A stretch of 64,000 nucleotides of DNA, taken from Burkholderia pyrrocinia (GTDB lineage Bacteria > Pseudomonadota > Gammaproteobacteria > Burkholderiales > Burkholderiaceae). Positions 9,069 to 17,308 of the stretch are shown piece after piece. A program made the position numbers and the translations under genes. Positions within the stretch are counted from its first letter, which is position 1. Each line of letters opens with the position of its first letter. The stretch lies in the NCBI RefSeq assembly GCF_022809715.1, contig NZ_CP094459.1:1054001-1118000 (forward strand), read 5' to 3'. The notes under the pieces were generated by a model, which was not told where the DNA came from, ran no database searches, and saw only the letters and a program-made list of their open reading frames with translations.

Positions 9069-9863
9069 ATGCAACGACGCTTCATGCTGAAGTTCGCGGC
9101 GGCACTCGGCGCAGCCGCGCTGTTCGCGGGTGCGCACGCACAGGCCGAAACCATCAAGGTGGGCGTGACGGGCGGGCCGCACGCGCAGATCATGGAAGCG
9201 GTGAAGAAGGTCGCGGCGAAGAGCGGCCTCGAGATCCGCATCGTCGAATTCTCCGATTACGTGCAGCCGAACGCGGCGCTCGCGTCGGGCGACCTCGACG
9301 CGAACAGCTACCAGCACGATCCGTATCTGCAGGCGCAGGTGAAGGATCGCGGCTACAAGCTGATCAAGGTCGCGGAGACCGTCACGTTCCCGATGGGCAT
9401 CTATTCGAAGCGCGTGAAGTCGCTGGCCGAACTGAAGCCCGGCGCGCGCATCGCGGTCCCGAACGACCCGACCAACGGCGGCCGTGCGCTGCTGCTGCTG
9501 CAAAAGCAGGGCCTCCTGAAATTGCGCGCGGATGCGGGGCTGAAGGCGACGCCGCTCGATATCGTCGACAATCCGCGCAAGCTGAAGATCGTCGAACTCG
9601 ATGCGGCGCAGATTCCGCGCTCGCTCGGCGACGTCGACGCGGCCGCGATCAATACCAACTACGCGATGGAAGCAGGGTTGAAACCGAAACAGGACGCGAT
9701 CGCGATCGAGGGTCCGAACGGCCCGTACGCGAACATCCTCGCGATTCGCGACGCGGACCGGAACAAGCCGTGGGTCGCGAAACTGATCGCGGCCTATCAT
9801 TCGGCCGACGTGAAGCAGTTCATCGAAGGCAAGTTCGGCGGCGCGGTCATCGCCGCCTGGTAA
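9069..9863 (+). CDS. metQ: Methionine ABC transporter, substrate-binding protein
   Basis: A 264-residue NlpA-family periplasmic binding protein for methionine. The N-terminus (MQRRFMLKFAAALGAAALF) is a signal peptide ending AHAQA; there is no cysteine at the cleavage site, so this MetQ appears to be a free periplasmic protein rather than the lipoprotein known from E. coli. Family blocks IKVGVTGGPHAQIME, YVQPNAALASGDLDANSYQH and VAVPNDPTN-like IAVPNDPTNGGRALLLL are present. A good Shine-Dalgarno (GGGGGAAGAG) precedes the ATG. It is 35 bp downstream of metI and followed by a terminator. Confidence 0.94.
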   Translation: MQRRFMLKFAAALGAAALFAGAHAQAETIKVGVTGGPHAQIMEAVKKVAAKSGLEIRIVEFSDYVQPNAALASGDLDANSYQHDPYLQAQVKDRGYKLIKVAETVTFPMGIYSKRVKSLAELKPGARIAVPNDPTNGGRALLLLQKQGLLKLRADAGLKATPLDIVDNPRKLKIVELDAAQIPRSLGDVDAAAINTNYAMEAGLKPKQDAIAIEGPNGPYANILAIRDADRNKPWVAKLIAAYHSADVKQFIEGKFGGAVIAAW

Positions 9864-9907
9864 CGGGCAGAGCACGGGACGCCCGGCGGGATTAGAGTCG
9901 ATGATCG

Positions 9908-9936
9908 AAAACCCGGGCTTTGCGTCCGGGTTTTTT
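9908..9936 (+). terminator. Terminator of metNIQ
   Basis: AAAACCCGG...CCGGGTTTT with a 9-nt loop runs into TTTTTT, 45 bp after the metQ stop. Confidence 0.9.
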
Positions 9937-9949
9937 CTCTTTTAAAATA

Positions 9950-9961
9950 GAACGACCGTTC
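9950..9961. promoter_or_regulatory. Operator-like palindrome GAACG-AC-CGTTC upstream of etfBA
   Basis: A 12-bp inverted repeat, 131 bp before the etfB start codon, partly over a possible promoter (TTTAAA at 9941-9946 and TATCAT at 9964-9969, 17 bp apart). Short GAACG-type palindromes are typical of TetR-family regulators of acyl-CoA catabolism in proteobacteria, and etfBA belongs to such regulons. The named regulator is an inference. Confidence 0.5.
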
Positions 9962-10091
9962 GCTATCATTGGCGCGTCGCCAAGAAGCGGTATCCTCGAC
10001 AGCCACGATGGATGGGTCCGCTTGGCCGCGCAGTCATGAGGCCTCGCTATAGAATGGCCTCTGGTCGTATTCGTAACTTTGGAGCGTGTGC

Positions 10092-10841
10092 ATGAAAATC
10101 CTGGTGCCAGTGAAAAGAGTGGTCGATTACAACGTGAAGGTCCGCGTGAAGTCGGACAACACGGGCGTCGACATCGCGAACGTGAAGATGTCGATGAACC
10201 CGTTCGACGAGATCGCCGTTGAAGAGGCCGTGCGCCTGAAGGAAGCGGGCGTCGCGACCGAAGTGATCGCGGTGTCGGTGGGCGTCACGCAGGCGCAGGA
10301 AACGCTGCGCACGGCGCTGGCGATCGGTGCGGATCGCGCGATCCTGGTCGAGTCGACCGACAGCGTCGAGCCGCTGGCCGTCGCGAAGATCCTGAAGGCG
10401 CTGGTCGACAAGGAACAGCCGCAACTGGTGATCCTCGGCAAGCAGGCGATCGACGACGATTCGAACCAGACGGGCCAGATGCTGGCCGCGCTGGCCGGCC
10501 TGCCGCAAGCGACGTTCGCGTCGAAGGTGACGGTTGCCGACGGCAAGGCGACGGTTGCGCGTGAAGTCGACGGCGGCGCGGAAACGCTGTCGCTGACGCT
10601 GCCGGCGGTGATCACGACCGACCTGCGCCTGAACGAGCCGCGCTACGTGACGCTGCCGAACATCATGAAGGCGAAGAAGAAGCCGCTGGAAACCGTGAAG
10701 CCGGAAGACCTGGGCGTGGACGTCGCGCCGCGTCTGAAGACGCTGAAGGTGGTCGAGCCGCCGAAGCGTGCGGCCGGCGTGAAGGTGCCGGACGTGAAGA
10801 CGCTGGTCGAGAAGCTGAAGACCGAAGCCAAGGTGCTGTAA
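10092..10841 (+). CDS. etfB: Electron transfer flavoprotein beta subunit
   Basis: A 249-residue protein that with EtfA passes electrons from acyl-CoA and other dehydrogenases to ETF:quinone oxidoreductase. It starts [19 protein letters not shown] and contains the AMP-binding region typical of EtfB, plus [16 protein letters not shown] and the recognition-loop region [21 protein letters not shown] used the ATG at 10092, preceded by GGAG, not the GTG two codons earlier. etfA begins 16 bp later with its own GAGGGAG ribosome site. Codon use is strongly biased, as in highly expressed genes. Confidence 0.95.
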   Translation: MKILVPVKRVVDYNVKVRVKSDNTGVDIANVKMSMNPFDEIAVEEAVRLKEAGVATEVIAVSVGVTQAQETLRTALAIGADRAILVESTDSVEPLAVAKILKALVDKEQPQLVILGKQAIDDDSNQTGQMLAALAGLPQATFASKVTVADGKATVAREVDGGAETLSLTLPAVITTDLRLNEPRYVTLPNIMKAKKKPLETVKPEDLGVDVAPRLKTLKVVEPPKRAAGVKVPDVKTLVEKLKTEAKVL

Positions 10842-10857
10842 GAGGGAGCGGAAAGAA

Positions 10858-11793
10858 ATGACGATTCTGGTGATTGCAGAACACGACAACGCGTCGATCA
10901 AGGCCGCGACGCTGAACACGGTGGCAGCGGCGGCGAAGATCGGCGGTGACATTCACGTGCTGGTCGCGGGCCACAACGCGCAAGCGGCTGCAGACGCAGC
11001 AGCGAAGATTGCAGGTGTGTCGAAGGTGCTGCTGGCCGACGCGCCGCAGCTCGAAGCGGGCCTCGCGGAAAACGTCGAAGCGACCGCGCTGAACATCGCG
11101 AAGGACTACTCGCACATCCTCGCGCCGGCGACGGCGTACGGCAAGAACATCGCGCCGCGTATCGCGGCGAAGCTGGACGTCGCGCAGATTTCGGACATCA
11201 CGGCGGTCGATTCGGCCGATACGTTCGAGCGTCCGATCTACGCAGGCAACGCAATCGCGACGGTGCAGTCGAGCGACCCGATCAAGGTCATCACGGTGCG
11301 CGCGACGGGTTTCGATCCGGTTGCAGCGGAAGGCGGCAGCGCTTCGGTCGAGAAGATCGAAGCGGCAGCCGACGCAGGCAAGTCGCAGTTCGTGAGCCGT
11401 GAAGTGACGAAGCTGGACCGTCCGGAACTGACGTCGGCAAGCATCATCGTGTCGGGTGGCCGCGGTCTGGGCAGCGGCGAGAACTACACGAAGGTGCTCG
11501 AGCCGCTGGCGGACAAGCTGTCGGCCGCACTCGGCGCATCGCGCGCGGCAGTCGACGCGGGCTACGTACCGAACGACTACCAGGTCGGCCAGACCGGCAA
11601 GATCGTCGCACCGCAGCTGTACATCGCGGTCGGCATCTCGGGTGCGATCCAGCATCTGGCCGGCATGAAGGATTCGAAGGTGATCGTCGCGATCAACAAG
11701 GATCCGGAAGCGCCGATCTTCAGCGTGGCCGACTACGGCCTCGTCGGCGATCTGTTCACGCTCGTGCCGGAACTCGTGGCCGAGCTCGGCTGA
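10858..11793 (+). CDS. etfA: Electron transfer flavoprotein alpha subunit
   Basis: A 311-residue FAD-binding partner of EtfB. The C-terminal FAD domain shows [12 protein letters not shown], then [13 protein letters not shown] and the ETF-alpha signature around [20 protein letters not shown] with GAIQHLAGM. The N-terminal half (residues 1-190) is the less conserved EtfB-interacting domain. It is 16 bp behind etfB, and the operon ends in a strong terminator. Confidence 0.95.
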   Translation: MTILVIAEHDNASIKAATLNTVAAAAKIGGDIHVLVAGHNAQAAADAAAKIAGVSKVLLADAPQLEAGLAENVEATALNIAKDYSHILAPATAYGKNIAPRIAAKLDVAQISDITAVDSADTFERPIYAGNAIATVQSSDPIKVITVRATGFDPVAAEGGSASVEKIEAAADAGKSQFVSREVTKLDRPELTSASIIVSGGRGLGSGENYTKVLEPLADKLSAALGASRAAVDAGYVPNDYQVGQTGKIVAPQLYIAVGISGAIQHLAGMKDSKVIVAINKDPEAPIFSVADYGLVGDLFTLVPELVAELG

Positions 11794-11825
11794 CGCGGCG
11801 TGCCGCTTCAGCGGTAAGCACACGG

Positions 11826-11858
11826 AAAAAGGGGGCGCTACGAGCGCCCCTTTTTTTT
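11826..11858. terminator. Bidirectional terminator between etfA and dadA
   Basis: AAAAAGGGGGCGCT-ACG-AGCGCCCC is followed by eight T residues. The A-run on the left lets it serve the converging dadA too. Confidence 0.9.
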
Positions 11859-11897
11859 CGATGCCGGCCGACCCGCATTGCTGCGGGCCGCCGCGGC

Positions 11898-13184
11898 TTA
11901 TGCGTATGCCGGGCGCGTCTGGCCGGTCACTTCCTTCAGGTAGCGATGCACCGACAGGTCGTCGGCCTGGATCGCCGGCTTCTTGCCCGAGATCAGGTCT
12001 GCGAGCAGTTGGCCCGAACCGCACGACATCGTCCAGCCGAGCGTGCCGTGGCCGGTGTTCAGGAACAGGTTCGACACCGGCGTGCGGCCGACGATCGGTG
12101 TGCCGTCCGGCGTCATCGGGCGCAGGCCCGTCCAGAACGTCGCCTTCGACGTATCGCCGCCGCCCGGGAACAGGTCGTTCACGCACATCTCGAGCGTTTC
12201 GCGGCGCGCGGCGCGCAGGTTCTTGTCGAAGCCGACGATTTCCGCCATGCCGCCGACGCGGATGCGCTGGTCGAAGCGCGTGATCGCGATCTTGTAGGTC
12301 TCGTCGAGCACGGTCGACACGGGCGCGGCCGCTTCGTTGACGATCGGCGCGGTGATCGAATAGCCCTTCAGCGGATAGACCGGGATCTTCATCAGGTTCG
12401 AGATGAAGCTGGTCGAGTACGAACCGAGCGCGACGACGTACGCGTCCGCGCGCACCATCTCGCTGCCGCATTGCACGCCGGCGATCTTGCCGCCGGCAAT
12501 CGCGAGCGCGTCGATCGGCGTGTTGTAGCGGAACTTGACGCCGAGCGATTCGGCGAGCGCCGCGAGGCGCGTCGTGAACAGCTGGCAATCGCCCGTTTCG
12601 TCGCCCGGCAGGCGCAGGCCGCCCGTCAGCTTGTGCGATACCGCGGCGAGTGCCGGTTCGGCATTCTTCAGGTCGTCCGGCGACAGCAGTTCGAACGGCA
12701 CGTTCGCTTCCTGCAGCACGGCGATGTCCTTCGCCGCGCCGTCGAGTTGCTGCTGCGTGCGGAACAGCTGCAGCGTGCCGCCCGTGCGCCCTTCGTACTG
12801 GATGCCGGTGTCGGCGCGTAGCGCCTGCAGGCAGTCGCGGCTGTATTCGGCGAGGCGGACCATGCGGCCCTTGTTGACTGCATAGCGCTCGGTCGTGCAG
12901 TTGCGCAGCATCTGCCACATCCACTGGAGCTGGAAGCGCGTGCCGTCGAGACGGATCGCGAGCGGCGCATGCTTTTCGAACATCCACTTGACGGCCTTCA
13001 GCGGCACGCCGGGCGCGGCCCAGGGCGCCGCATAGCCGGGGGAGATCTGGCCTGCGTTCGCGAAGCTCGTCTCGAGCGCCGGGCCGGCTTCCCGGTCGAT
13101 CACCGTGACTTCATGACCGGCGCGCGCGAGGTAATACGCGCTTGCCACGCCCACCACACCGCTGCCCAGAATGACGACTCGCAT
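11898..13184 (-). CDS. dadA: D-amino acid dehydrogenase (small subunit)
   Basis: A 428-residue membrane-associated flavoprotein that oxidises D-alanine and other D-amino acids to keto acids. The N-terminus [20 protein letters not shown] is the FAD-binding GxGxxG strand, and a DAO-family body runs to the C-terminal [16 protein letters not shown], also part of FAD binding. Features specific to DadA are [19 protein letters not shown] and [13 protein letters not shown]. The ATG has CTGGAG upstream. An Lrp-type gene is divergent 145 bp away, the usual arrangement in which the regulator controls dadA in response to alanine. Confidence 0.95.
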   Translation of the reverse strand: MRVVILGSGVVGVASAYYLARAGHEVTVIDREAGPALETSFANAGQISPGYAAPWAAPGVPLKAVKWMFEKHAPLAIRLDGTRFQLQWMWQMLRNCTTERYAVNKGRMVRLAEYSRDCLQALRADTGIQYEGRTGGTLQLFRTQQQLDGAAKDIAVLQEANVPFELLSPDDLKNAEPALAAVSHKLTGGLRLPGDETGDCQLFTTRLAALAESLGVKFRYNTPIDALAIAGGKIAGVQCGSEMVRADAYVVALGSYSTSFISNLMKIPVYPLKGYSITAPIVNEAAAPVSTVLDETYKIAITRFDQRIRVGGMAEIVGFDKNLRAARRETLEMCVNDLFPGGGDTSKATFWTGLRPMTPDGTPIVGRTPVSNLFLNTGHGTLGWTMSCGSGQLLADLISGKKPAIQADDLSVHRYLKEVTGQTRPAYA

Positions 13185-13329
13185 AGCTGCTCCAGATCGA
13201 AGGGATCAGATCGAGGCCGGACGCACCCGCGGCTCCGTGTAACCTCTAGCTGATCTAGTTTTTTGAGCTATGGTATTGTCGAATGTGCAGGTTTTGTTAT
13301 CGTATTTTTCAGGTTTTCAGCATAAACAA
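13185..13329. promoter_or_regulatory. Divergent control region between dadA and the Lrp-type gene
   Basis: A 145-bp AT-richer gap. It holds CTAG at 13246-13249 and again at 13255-13258 (CTAGCTGATCTAG, an imperfect dyad), followed by a T-run. Lrp-type proteins bind degenerate dyads in such gaps. No promoter is clear enough to place. Confidence 0.4.
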
Positions 13330-13818
13330 ATGAGAACGCAACGTCAGCCCGTACGCTCGCTCGACAAGCTCGACCGGCGCATCCTCAAACTGCTCCAGGA
13401 CGACGGCCGGATGGCGATGAAGGACCTCGCGGAACAGGTCGGATTGACCGTCACGCCGTGCATCGAGCGCGTGCGGCGCATGGAGCGGGACGGCGTGATC
13501 ACCGGCTATCACGCACGGGTCGACCCGGGCCAGCTGGGTGCCGCGCTGCTGGTGTTCGTCGAGATCACGCTCGGCCACAAGGGCGGCAACATGTTCGAGC
13601 AATTTCGTCGGGAAGTGATGAAGATCGACGAGGTACTCGAATGCCACCTCGTATCCGGCGATTTCGACTATCTGATCAAGGCGCGGATCGGCGAGATGGC
13701 CGACTACCGTAAGCTGCTCGGCGACATCCTGCTGCAGTTGCCCGGCGCCGTGCAGTCGAAGAGCTATGTCGTGATGGAGGAAATCAAGGAGACGCTGACG
13801 ATCGCGGTCGGCGAGTGA
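13330..13818 (+). CDS. Lrp/AsnC-family transcriptional regulator (probable dadA regulator)
   Basis: A 162-residue feast/famine regulator. The winged helix is near the N-terminus (LDKLDRRILKLLQDDGRMA, then VGLTVTPCIERVRRM as recognition helix), and the RAM/AsnC effector domain fills residues 75-155 (GQLGAALLVFVEITLG and later HLVSGDFDYLIKARI). It is divergent from dadA, which points to alanine-responsive control as for DadR/Lrp in other proteobacteria. The ATG at 13330 gives the normal family length; an upstream start at 13270 would add 20 unlikely residues. A perfect dyad GGCCCGTTAACGGGCC lies just after the stop but lacks a T-run. Confidence 0.88.
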   Translation: MRTQRQPVRSLDKLDRRILKLLQDDGRMAMKDLAEQVGLTVTPCIERVRRMERDGVITGYHARVDPGQLGAALLVFVEITLGHKGGNMFEQFRREVMKIDEVLECHLVSGDFDYLIKARIGEMADYRKLLGDILLQLPGAVQSKSYVVMEEIKETLTIAVGE

Positions 13819-13859
13819 CGACGCGCCGGCGGCCCGTTAACGGGCCCCTTATCCCGCCC

Positions 13860-13888
13860 TTGGCATGCTGCGCCCAATACTGTATAAA
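13860..13888 (+). promoter_or_regulatory. Sigma-70 promoter of the radical SAM gene
   Basis: TTGGCA (13860-13865), a 17-bp spacer and TATAAA (13883-13888). Predicted transcription start is near 13895. The -10 hexamer lies inside the LexA box, the arrangement expected for repression. Confidence 0.7.
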
Positions 13889-13907
13889 TGTACAGTATTG
13901 GGCGCAG
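13868..13907. promoter_or_regulatory. LexA (SOS) box inside a long perfect palindrome
   Basis: CTGT-N8-ACAG at 13880-13895 matches the LexA consensus exactly. It sits at the centre of a larger perfect inverted repeat: arms 13868-13884 (CTGCGCCCAATACTGTA) and 13891-13907, separated by six bases. LexA control of PA0069-type genes is, to my knowledge, known in Pseudomonas. Confidence 0.85.
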
Positions 13908-13911
13908 GCGA

Positions 13912-15090
13912 ATGGGTGGGCACATGGACGATCGGTCCGACAACGAATTTCCGGTAGCGCCGCCCGTGCCCCGCAAGGGGCGCGGTGCGGTCGACAACTT
14001 GCAGGGGCGGTACGAGCTCGCGCAGCGCGAAGCGGTCGACGACGGCTGGACGCACGAGTCGGACGACGCCGACTTCCCCGCGCCGCTGCGCACGCAGGTG
14101 TTCGAGGAGCGTGCGAAGAGCATCCTGACGCATAACCAGTCGCCAGATATTCCGTTCAGCGTATCGCTCAATCCGTATCGCGGTTGCGAGCACGGCTGCA
14201 TCTACTGCTTCGCGCGGCCGACGCACAGCTATCTCGGCCTGTCGCCGGGGCTCGATTTCGAAAGCCGCATCTACGCGAAGGTCAATGCGGCCGAACTGCT
14301 CGAGCGCGAGATTTCGCGCAAGCGCTACGTGCCTGAGCCGATCGCGCTCGGCGTCAACACCGACGCCTACCAGCCGGTCGAGCGCGACCTGCGCATCACG
14401 CGCAGCGTGATCCAGGTGATGCACGATCGCGGGTTGCCGTTCGCCGCGATCACGAAATCGTCGCTGATCGAGCGCGATCTCGACCTGCTTGCACCGATGG
14501 CGGAGCGTAGGCAGGTGATGGCGGCAGTCACGATCACGACGCTCGATGCCGATCTCTCGCGCACGCTCGAGCCGCGGGCGGCGACGCCGGCGCGCCGGTT
14601 GCGCACGATCCGCGCGCTGCGCGATGCGGGCGTGCCGGTCGGCGTGAGCATTGCACCGGTGATTCCGTTCGTCACCGAGCCCGACATGGAGCGCGTGCTC
14701 GAAGCGTGCGCGGAAGCGGGCGCGACGCACGCGAGCTACATCATCCTGCGGTTGCCGTGGGAGGTCGCGCCGCTGTTCAAGAACTGGCTCGCCGCGCATT
14801 TTCCCGATCGCGCGGAACGCGTGATGAACCGCGTGCGCGACATGCGCGGCGGGAAAGACTACGACTCGGATTTCTCGAAACGGATGAAGGGCGAGGGGAT
14901 CTGGGCCGACCTGTTGCGGCAGCGTTTCCGCCAGGCCGTCAAGCGGCTCGGGCTGAACGAGCGCACGAACGGCATCCTCGATCTGTCGCAGTTTCGCGGC
15001 GCGCCGGCCGCCGCAGTGCCGGCGCCGCGCGTAGCAGTGCGCACCGCCGGCGCGAAGTTGCGCGACGACATGCAGTTGAACCTGTTCTGA
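13912..15090 (+). CDS. PA0069-family radical SAM protein (SplB/COG1533-like), SOS-controlled
   Basis: A protein of 392 residues with a radical SAM core. The [4Fe-4S] motif is C92-EHG-C96-IY-C99 in NPYRGCEHGCIYCFARP, preceded by SVSLNPYRG as in spore-photoproduct-lyase-like proteins. Later blocks are ALGVNTDAYQPVERDL, ITKSSLIERDLDLL and PVGVSIAPVIPF. No member of this family has a settled reaction; a DNA-repair role is inferred from similarity to photoproduct lyase and from the LexA box in its promoter. The ATG at 13912 is 17 bp after the predicted transcription start; the ATG at 13924 is an alternative. An ATG at 13888 is within the operator and cannot be used. Confidence 0.88.
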   Translation: MGGHMDDRSDNEFPVAPPVPRKGRGAVDNLQGRYELAQREAVDDGWTHESDDADFPAPLRTQVFEERAKSILTHNQSPDIPFSVSLNPYRGCEHGCIYCFARPTHSYLGLSPGLDFESRIYAKVNAAELLEREISRKRYVPEPIALGVNTDAYQPVERDLRITRSVIQVMHDRGLPFAAITKSSLIERDLDLLAPMAERRQVMAAVTITTLDADLSRTLEPRAATPARRLRTIRALRDAGVPVGVSIAPVIPFVTEPDMERVLEACAEAGATHASYIILRLPWEVAPLFKNWLAAHFPDRAERVMNRVRDMRGGKDYDSDFSKRMKGEGIWADLLRQRFRQAVKRLGLNERTNGILDLSQFRGAPAAAVPAPRVAVRTAGAKLRDDMQLNLF

Positions 15091-15142
15091 CTGGCGCGCA
15101 ATACCGGTGCTCGTCGGCGCCGGTGCGTCGCGCTCGTTGCGC

Positions 15143-15610
15143 TTACTGCGAAATCTGCTTCGCTGCTTCGACCTGCGATTCGAAATACGTCTGGAACGAC
15201 AGCGCGAGCGCGGTCATCAGCAGGAACGCACCGATCAGCAGCGAGAAGATCACGACAAAGATCACGGTCCAGCCCGACCGGCTGTGCTTGCCTGTCTCCG
15301 CATTGAATTGCGCGTCCCACTTTTCGTCGGGGCGCAGCCCGTAGACGAGTGCGGCGAGGAACGCCGCCAGCAGCGAGATTGCGCCGGGTACCGCGAGCCA
15401 CCAGCCGAGGCCGGCGCTGCGCTGGGTCGCCGCGAGCAGCAGGAAGCCAGGGATGCCGACGATCGTCGCGAGCAGGTGTGCCCAGCCGTACACGTCGCGA
15501 AAGCCGTACAGATAGAAGCGGTGCGCGCCGAGCGATCCGAACAGGAATGCGAGGGCGGCGGTGAGCGTCTTGGAACGGAAGCGGCGGGACGGTGCGGTGC
15601 TGCTGGACAT
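15143..15610 (-). CDS. TM2-domain membrane protein
   Basis: A 155-residue inner-membrane protein. A TM2 unit (about residues 13-75) contains KTLTAALAFLFGSLGAHRFYLYG, of which the FGSLGAHRFYLG-like core is diagnostic, followed by two hydrophobic helices. Another two helices follow near residues 85-110 and 125-150. TM2 proteins have no defined biochemical role in bacteria. The ATG at 15610 starts MSSSTAPSRRF; an in-frame start 23 codons upstream lies in Ala/Pro/Arg-rich non-conserved sequence. It converges on the radical SAM gene and is 109 bp downstream of the dehydrogenase gene. Confidence 0.8.
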   Translation of the reverse strand: MSSSTAPSRRFRSKTLTAALAFLFGSLGAHRFYLYGFRDVYGWAHLLATIVGIPGFLLLAATQRSAGLGWWLAVPGAISLLAAFLAALVYGLRPDEKWDAQFNAETGKHSRSGWTVIFVVIFSLLIGAFLLMTALALSFQTYFESQVEAAKQISQ

Positions 15611-15719
15611 GGATGGCGGCGTATTGTCGTTGGCATGGGCGGCCGGCGGGCCGGCGCGGGCGCGCGGCCCGGCACGCATTCTACGATGCCCGGTCGGGCC
15701 CGGTCACCCCCGGCCTGCG

Positions 15720-16859
15720 TCAAGGTGCCGCATAGGTCACGCGATAGATTGCACCTGCGTAGTCGTCGCTGACGAGCAGCGAACCGTCCGGCAGCGGCAG
15801 CACGTCGGCCGGGCGTCCCCACACTGTGCCGTCGGGCCGCAGCCAGCCCGTGACGAACGGGGTCTGGCGCGCCTGGCTGCCGTTTGCCGATACGACGACG
15901 CGCATTACGCGGTAGCCGACCTTCGTGCTGCGGTTCCACGAACCGTGTTCGGCAATGAACATGTTATTGCGATACGACGCGGGAAACATCGGCCCGGTAT
16001 AGAAGCGCATGCCGAGCGCCGCGACGTGTGCGCCGAGTTTCAATACGGGCGGCACATAACGGCGGCATACGTCGGCGCTGCCGAATTCGGGGTCGGGCGT
16101 ATCGCCGCCATGGCAGTACGGAAAACCGAAGTCGAGGCCGGCGCGCGGCGCGCGGTTCAGCTTGTCATCGGGCACGTCGTCGCCCATCATGTCGCGCCCG
16201 TTGTCGGTAAACCAGAGCTCGCCCGAATCGGGGTGCCATGCGAAGCCGGCCGTATTGCGCACGCCGCGGGCGACGACCTCGCTTCCGCTGCCGTCGGCCT
16301 TCATGCGTGCGATGATCGCGTAGCGGCTGCGATCGGCGAGGCAGACGTTGCACGGTGCGCCGGTCGGCACGTAAAGCTTGCCGTCGGGGCCGAACGCGAT
16401 GAATTTCCAGCCGTGATGGTGGTCGGTCGGCAGCGCGTCGGTCACGACGACAGGGGGCGGTGGCTTGGCGAGCCGGTCGTCGATGCGATCGAGGCGCAGG
16501 ATGCGCGACACGGCTGATATATAGAGCGCACCGTCGCGGTAGGCTACGCCGACGGGCATGTCGAGTCCGGACGCGATCACGTGGCGCGCGCTGATCCGGC
16601 CCTCGTGCATCTCGAACGCATGCACGCGGCCTTCCCGCGTGCCGACATACAGGATGCCGCGCGGCGACCACGCCATTTCGCGTGCGGTCGGTACTGCGTC
16701 GGTCAGCACTTGCACGTGGAAGCCGGGCGGCACGACCAGTTCATCGACCGGCAACGTTGCGGCGAACGCCGTAGCGGACGCGAGGCAGGCAAGGCCGGCG
16801 AGCAGCGTGATGAAACGGTGCTGAGCGCGGCGCGTCGGGGCGGCGCGAAGGAGCGGCAT
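15720..16859 (-). CDS. PQQ-dependent sugar dehydrogenase-like beta-propeller protein, exported
   Basis: About 379 residues with a signal peptide (residues 1-34, ending ATAFAA) and a six-bladed beta-propeller of the soluble glucose/sorbosone dehydrogenase type (GSDH, COG2133). Repeated strands such as GILYVGTREGRVHAF, WKFIAFGPDGKLYVPTGAP, SGELWFTDNGRDMMGDD and NMFIAEHGSWNR are typical. Cysteine pairs (CNVC; YCHGG with DVCRRY) suggest disulfides in the periplasm. The substrate and the actual use of PQQ are not established by sequence. The ATG at 16859 is preferred; a GTG eight codons upstream is possible. Confidence 0.8.
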   Translation of the reverse strand: MPLLRAAPTRRAQHRFITLLAGLACLASATAFAATLPVDELVVPPGFHVQVLTDAVPTAREMAWSPRGILYVGTREGRVHAFEMHEGRISARHVIASGLDMPVGVAYRDGALYISAVSRILRLDRIDDRLAKPPPPVVVTDALPTDHHHGWKFIAFGPDGKLYVPTGAPCNVCLADRSRYAIIARMKADGSGSEVVARGVRNTAGFAWHPDSGELWFTDNGRDMMGDDVPDDKLNRAPRAGLDFGFPYCHGGDTPDPEFGSADVCRRYVPPVLKLGAHVAALGMRFYTGPMFPASYRNNMFIAEHGSWNRSTKVGYRVMRVVVSANGSQARQTPFVTGWLRPDGTVWGRPADVLPLPDGSLLVSDDYAGAIYRVTYAAP

Positions 16860-16937
16860 GACGGTCGGGAGCGTCCTGGACACGACGATTGTATGCCCGG
16901 CTGGCAGGCCGTCCGCGGATTTTTTGCGCGTAAGTGT

Positions 16938-16966
16938 TTGTTGTGCCTCTGGTTTCCGGCTATAAT
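16938..16966 (+). promoter_or_regulatory. Sigma-70 promoter of the rpsP operon
   Basis: TTGTTG (16938-16943), a 17-bp spacer and a consensus TATAAT (16961-16966), 45 bp before the rpsP start codon. Confidence 0.7.
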
Positions 16967-17011
16967 CGCGTGTTTCAGTAGTTTCGAACCCGGTTTTCCG
17001 AAGGACATCAT

Positions 17012-17266
17012 ATGGTTATCATCCGTCTGGCTCGTGGCGGCTCGAAGAAGCGCCCGTTCTACAACATCGTTGCTACCGATTCGCGTAACCGTCGTGACGG
17101 CCGCTTCATCGAGCGCGTCGGCTTCTACAACCCGGTCGCTACGAAGGGCGAATCGCTGCGTATCGCTCAGGACCGCCTGACGTACTGGCAAGGTGTTGGC
17201 GCGCAACTGTCGCCGACCGTCCAGCGTCTCGTGAAGGAAGCGCAAAAGGCGCAACCGGCTGCCTAA
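17012..17266 (+). CDS. rpsP: 30S ribosomal protein S16
   Basis: An 84-residue ribosomal protein that helps assemble the 5' domain of the 30S subunit. It has the family opening [19 protein letters not shown] and the [14 protein letters not shown] block. A Shine-Dalgarno GAAGGA lies before the ATG, and the promoter is just upstream. First gene of rpsP-rimM-trmD-rplS. Codon use is highly biased. Confidence 0.97.
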
Positions 17267-17308
17267 CATGGCACGGTGTGCCGGTCGTGCCGGCTGTGAG
17301 GTGCATTG

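Noticed and set aside
10663..12987. 774-codon minus-strand open frame
   Set aside because: It spans etfA antisense and an alternate frame of dadA; both of those are clear genes.
13888..13890. Start codon of the radical SAM gene at 13888
   Set aside because: This ATG lies inside the LexA box and ahead of the predicted transcription start.
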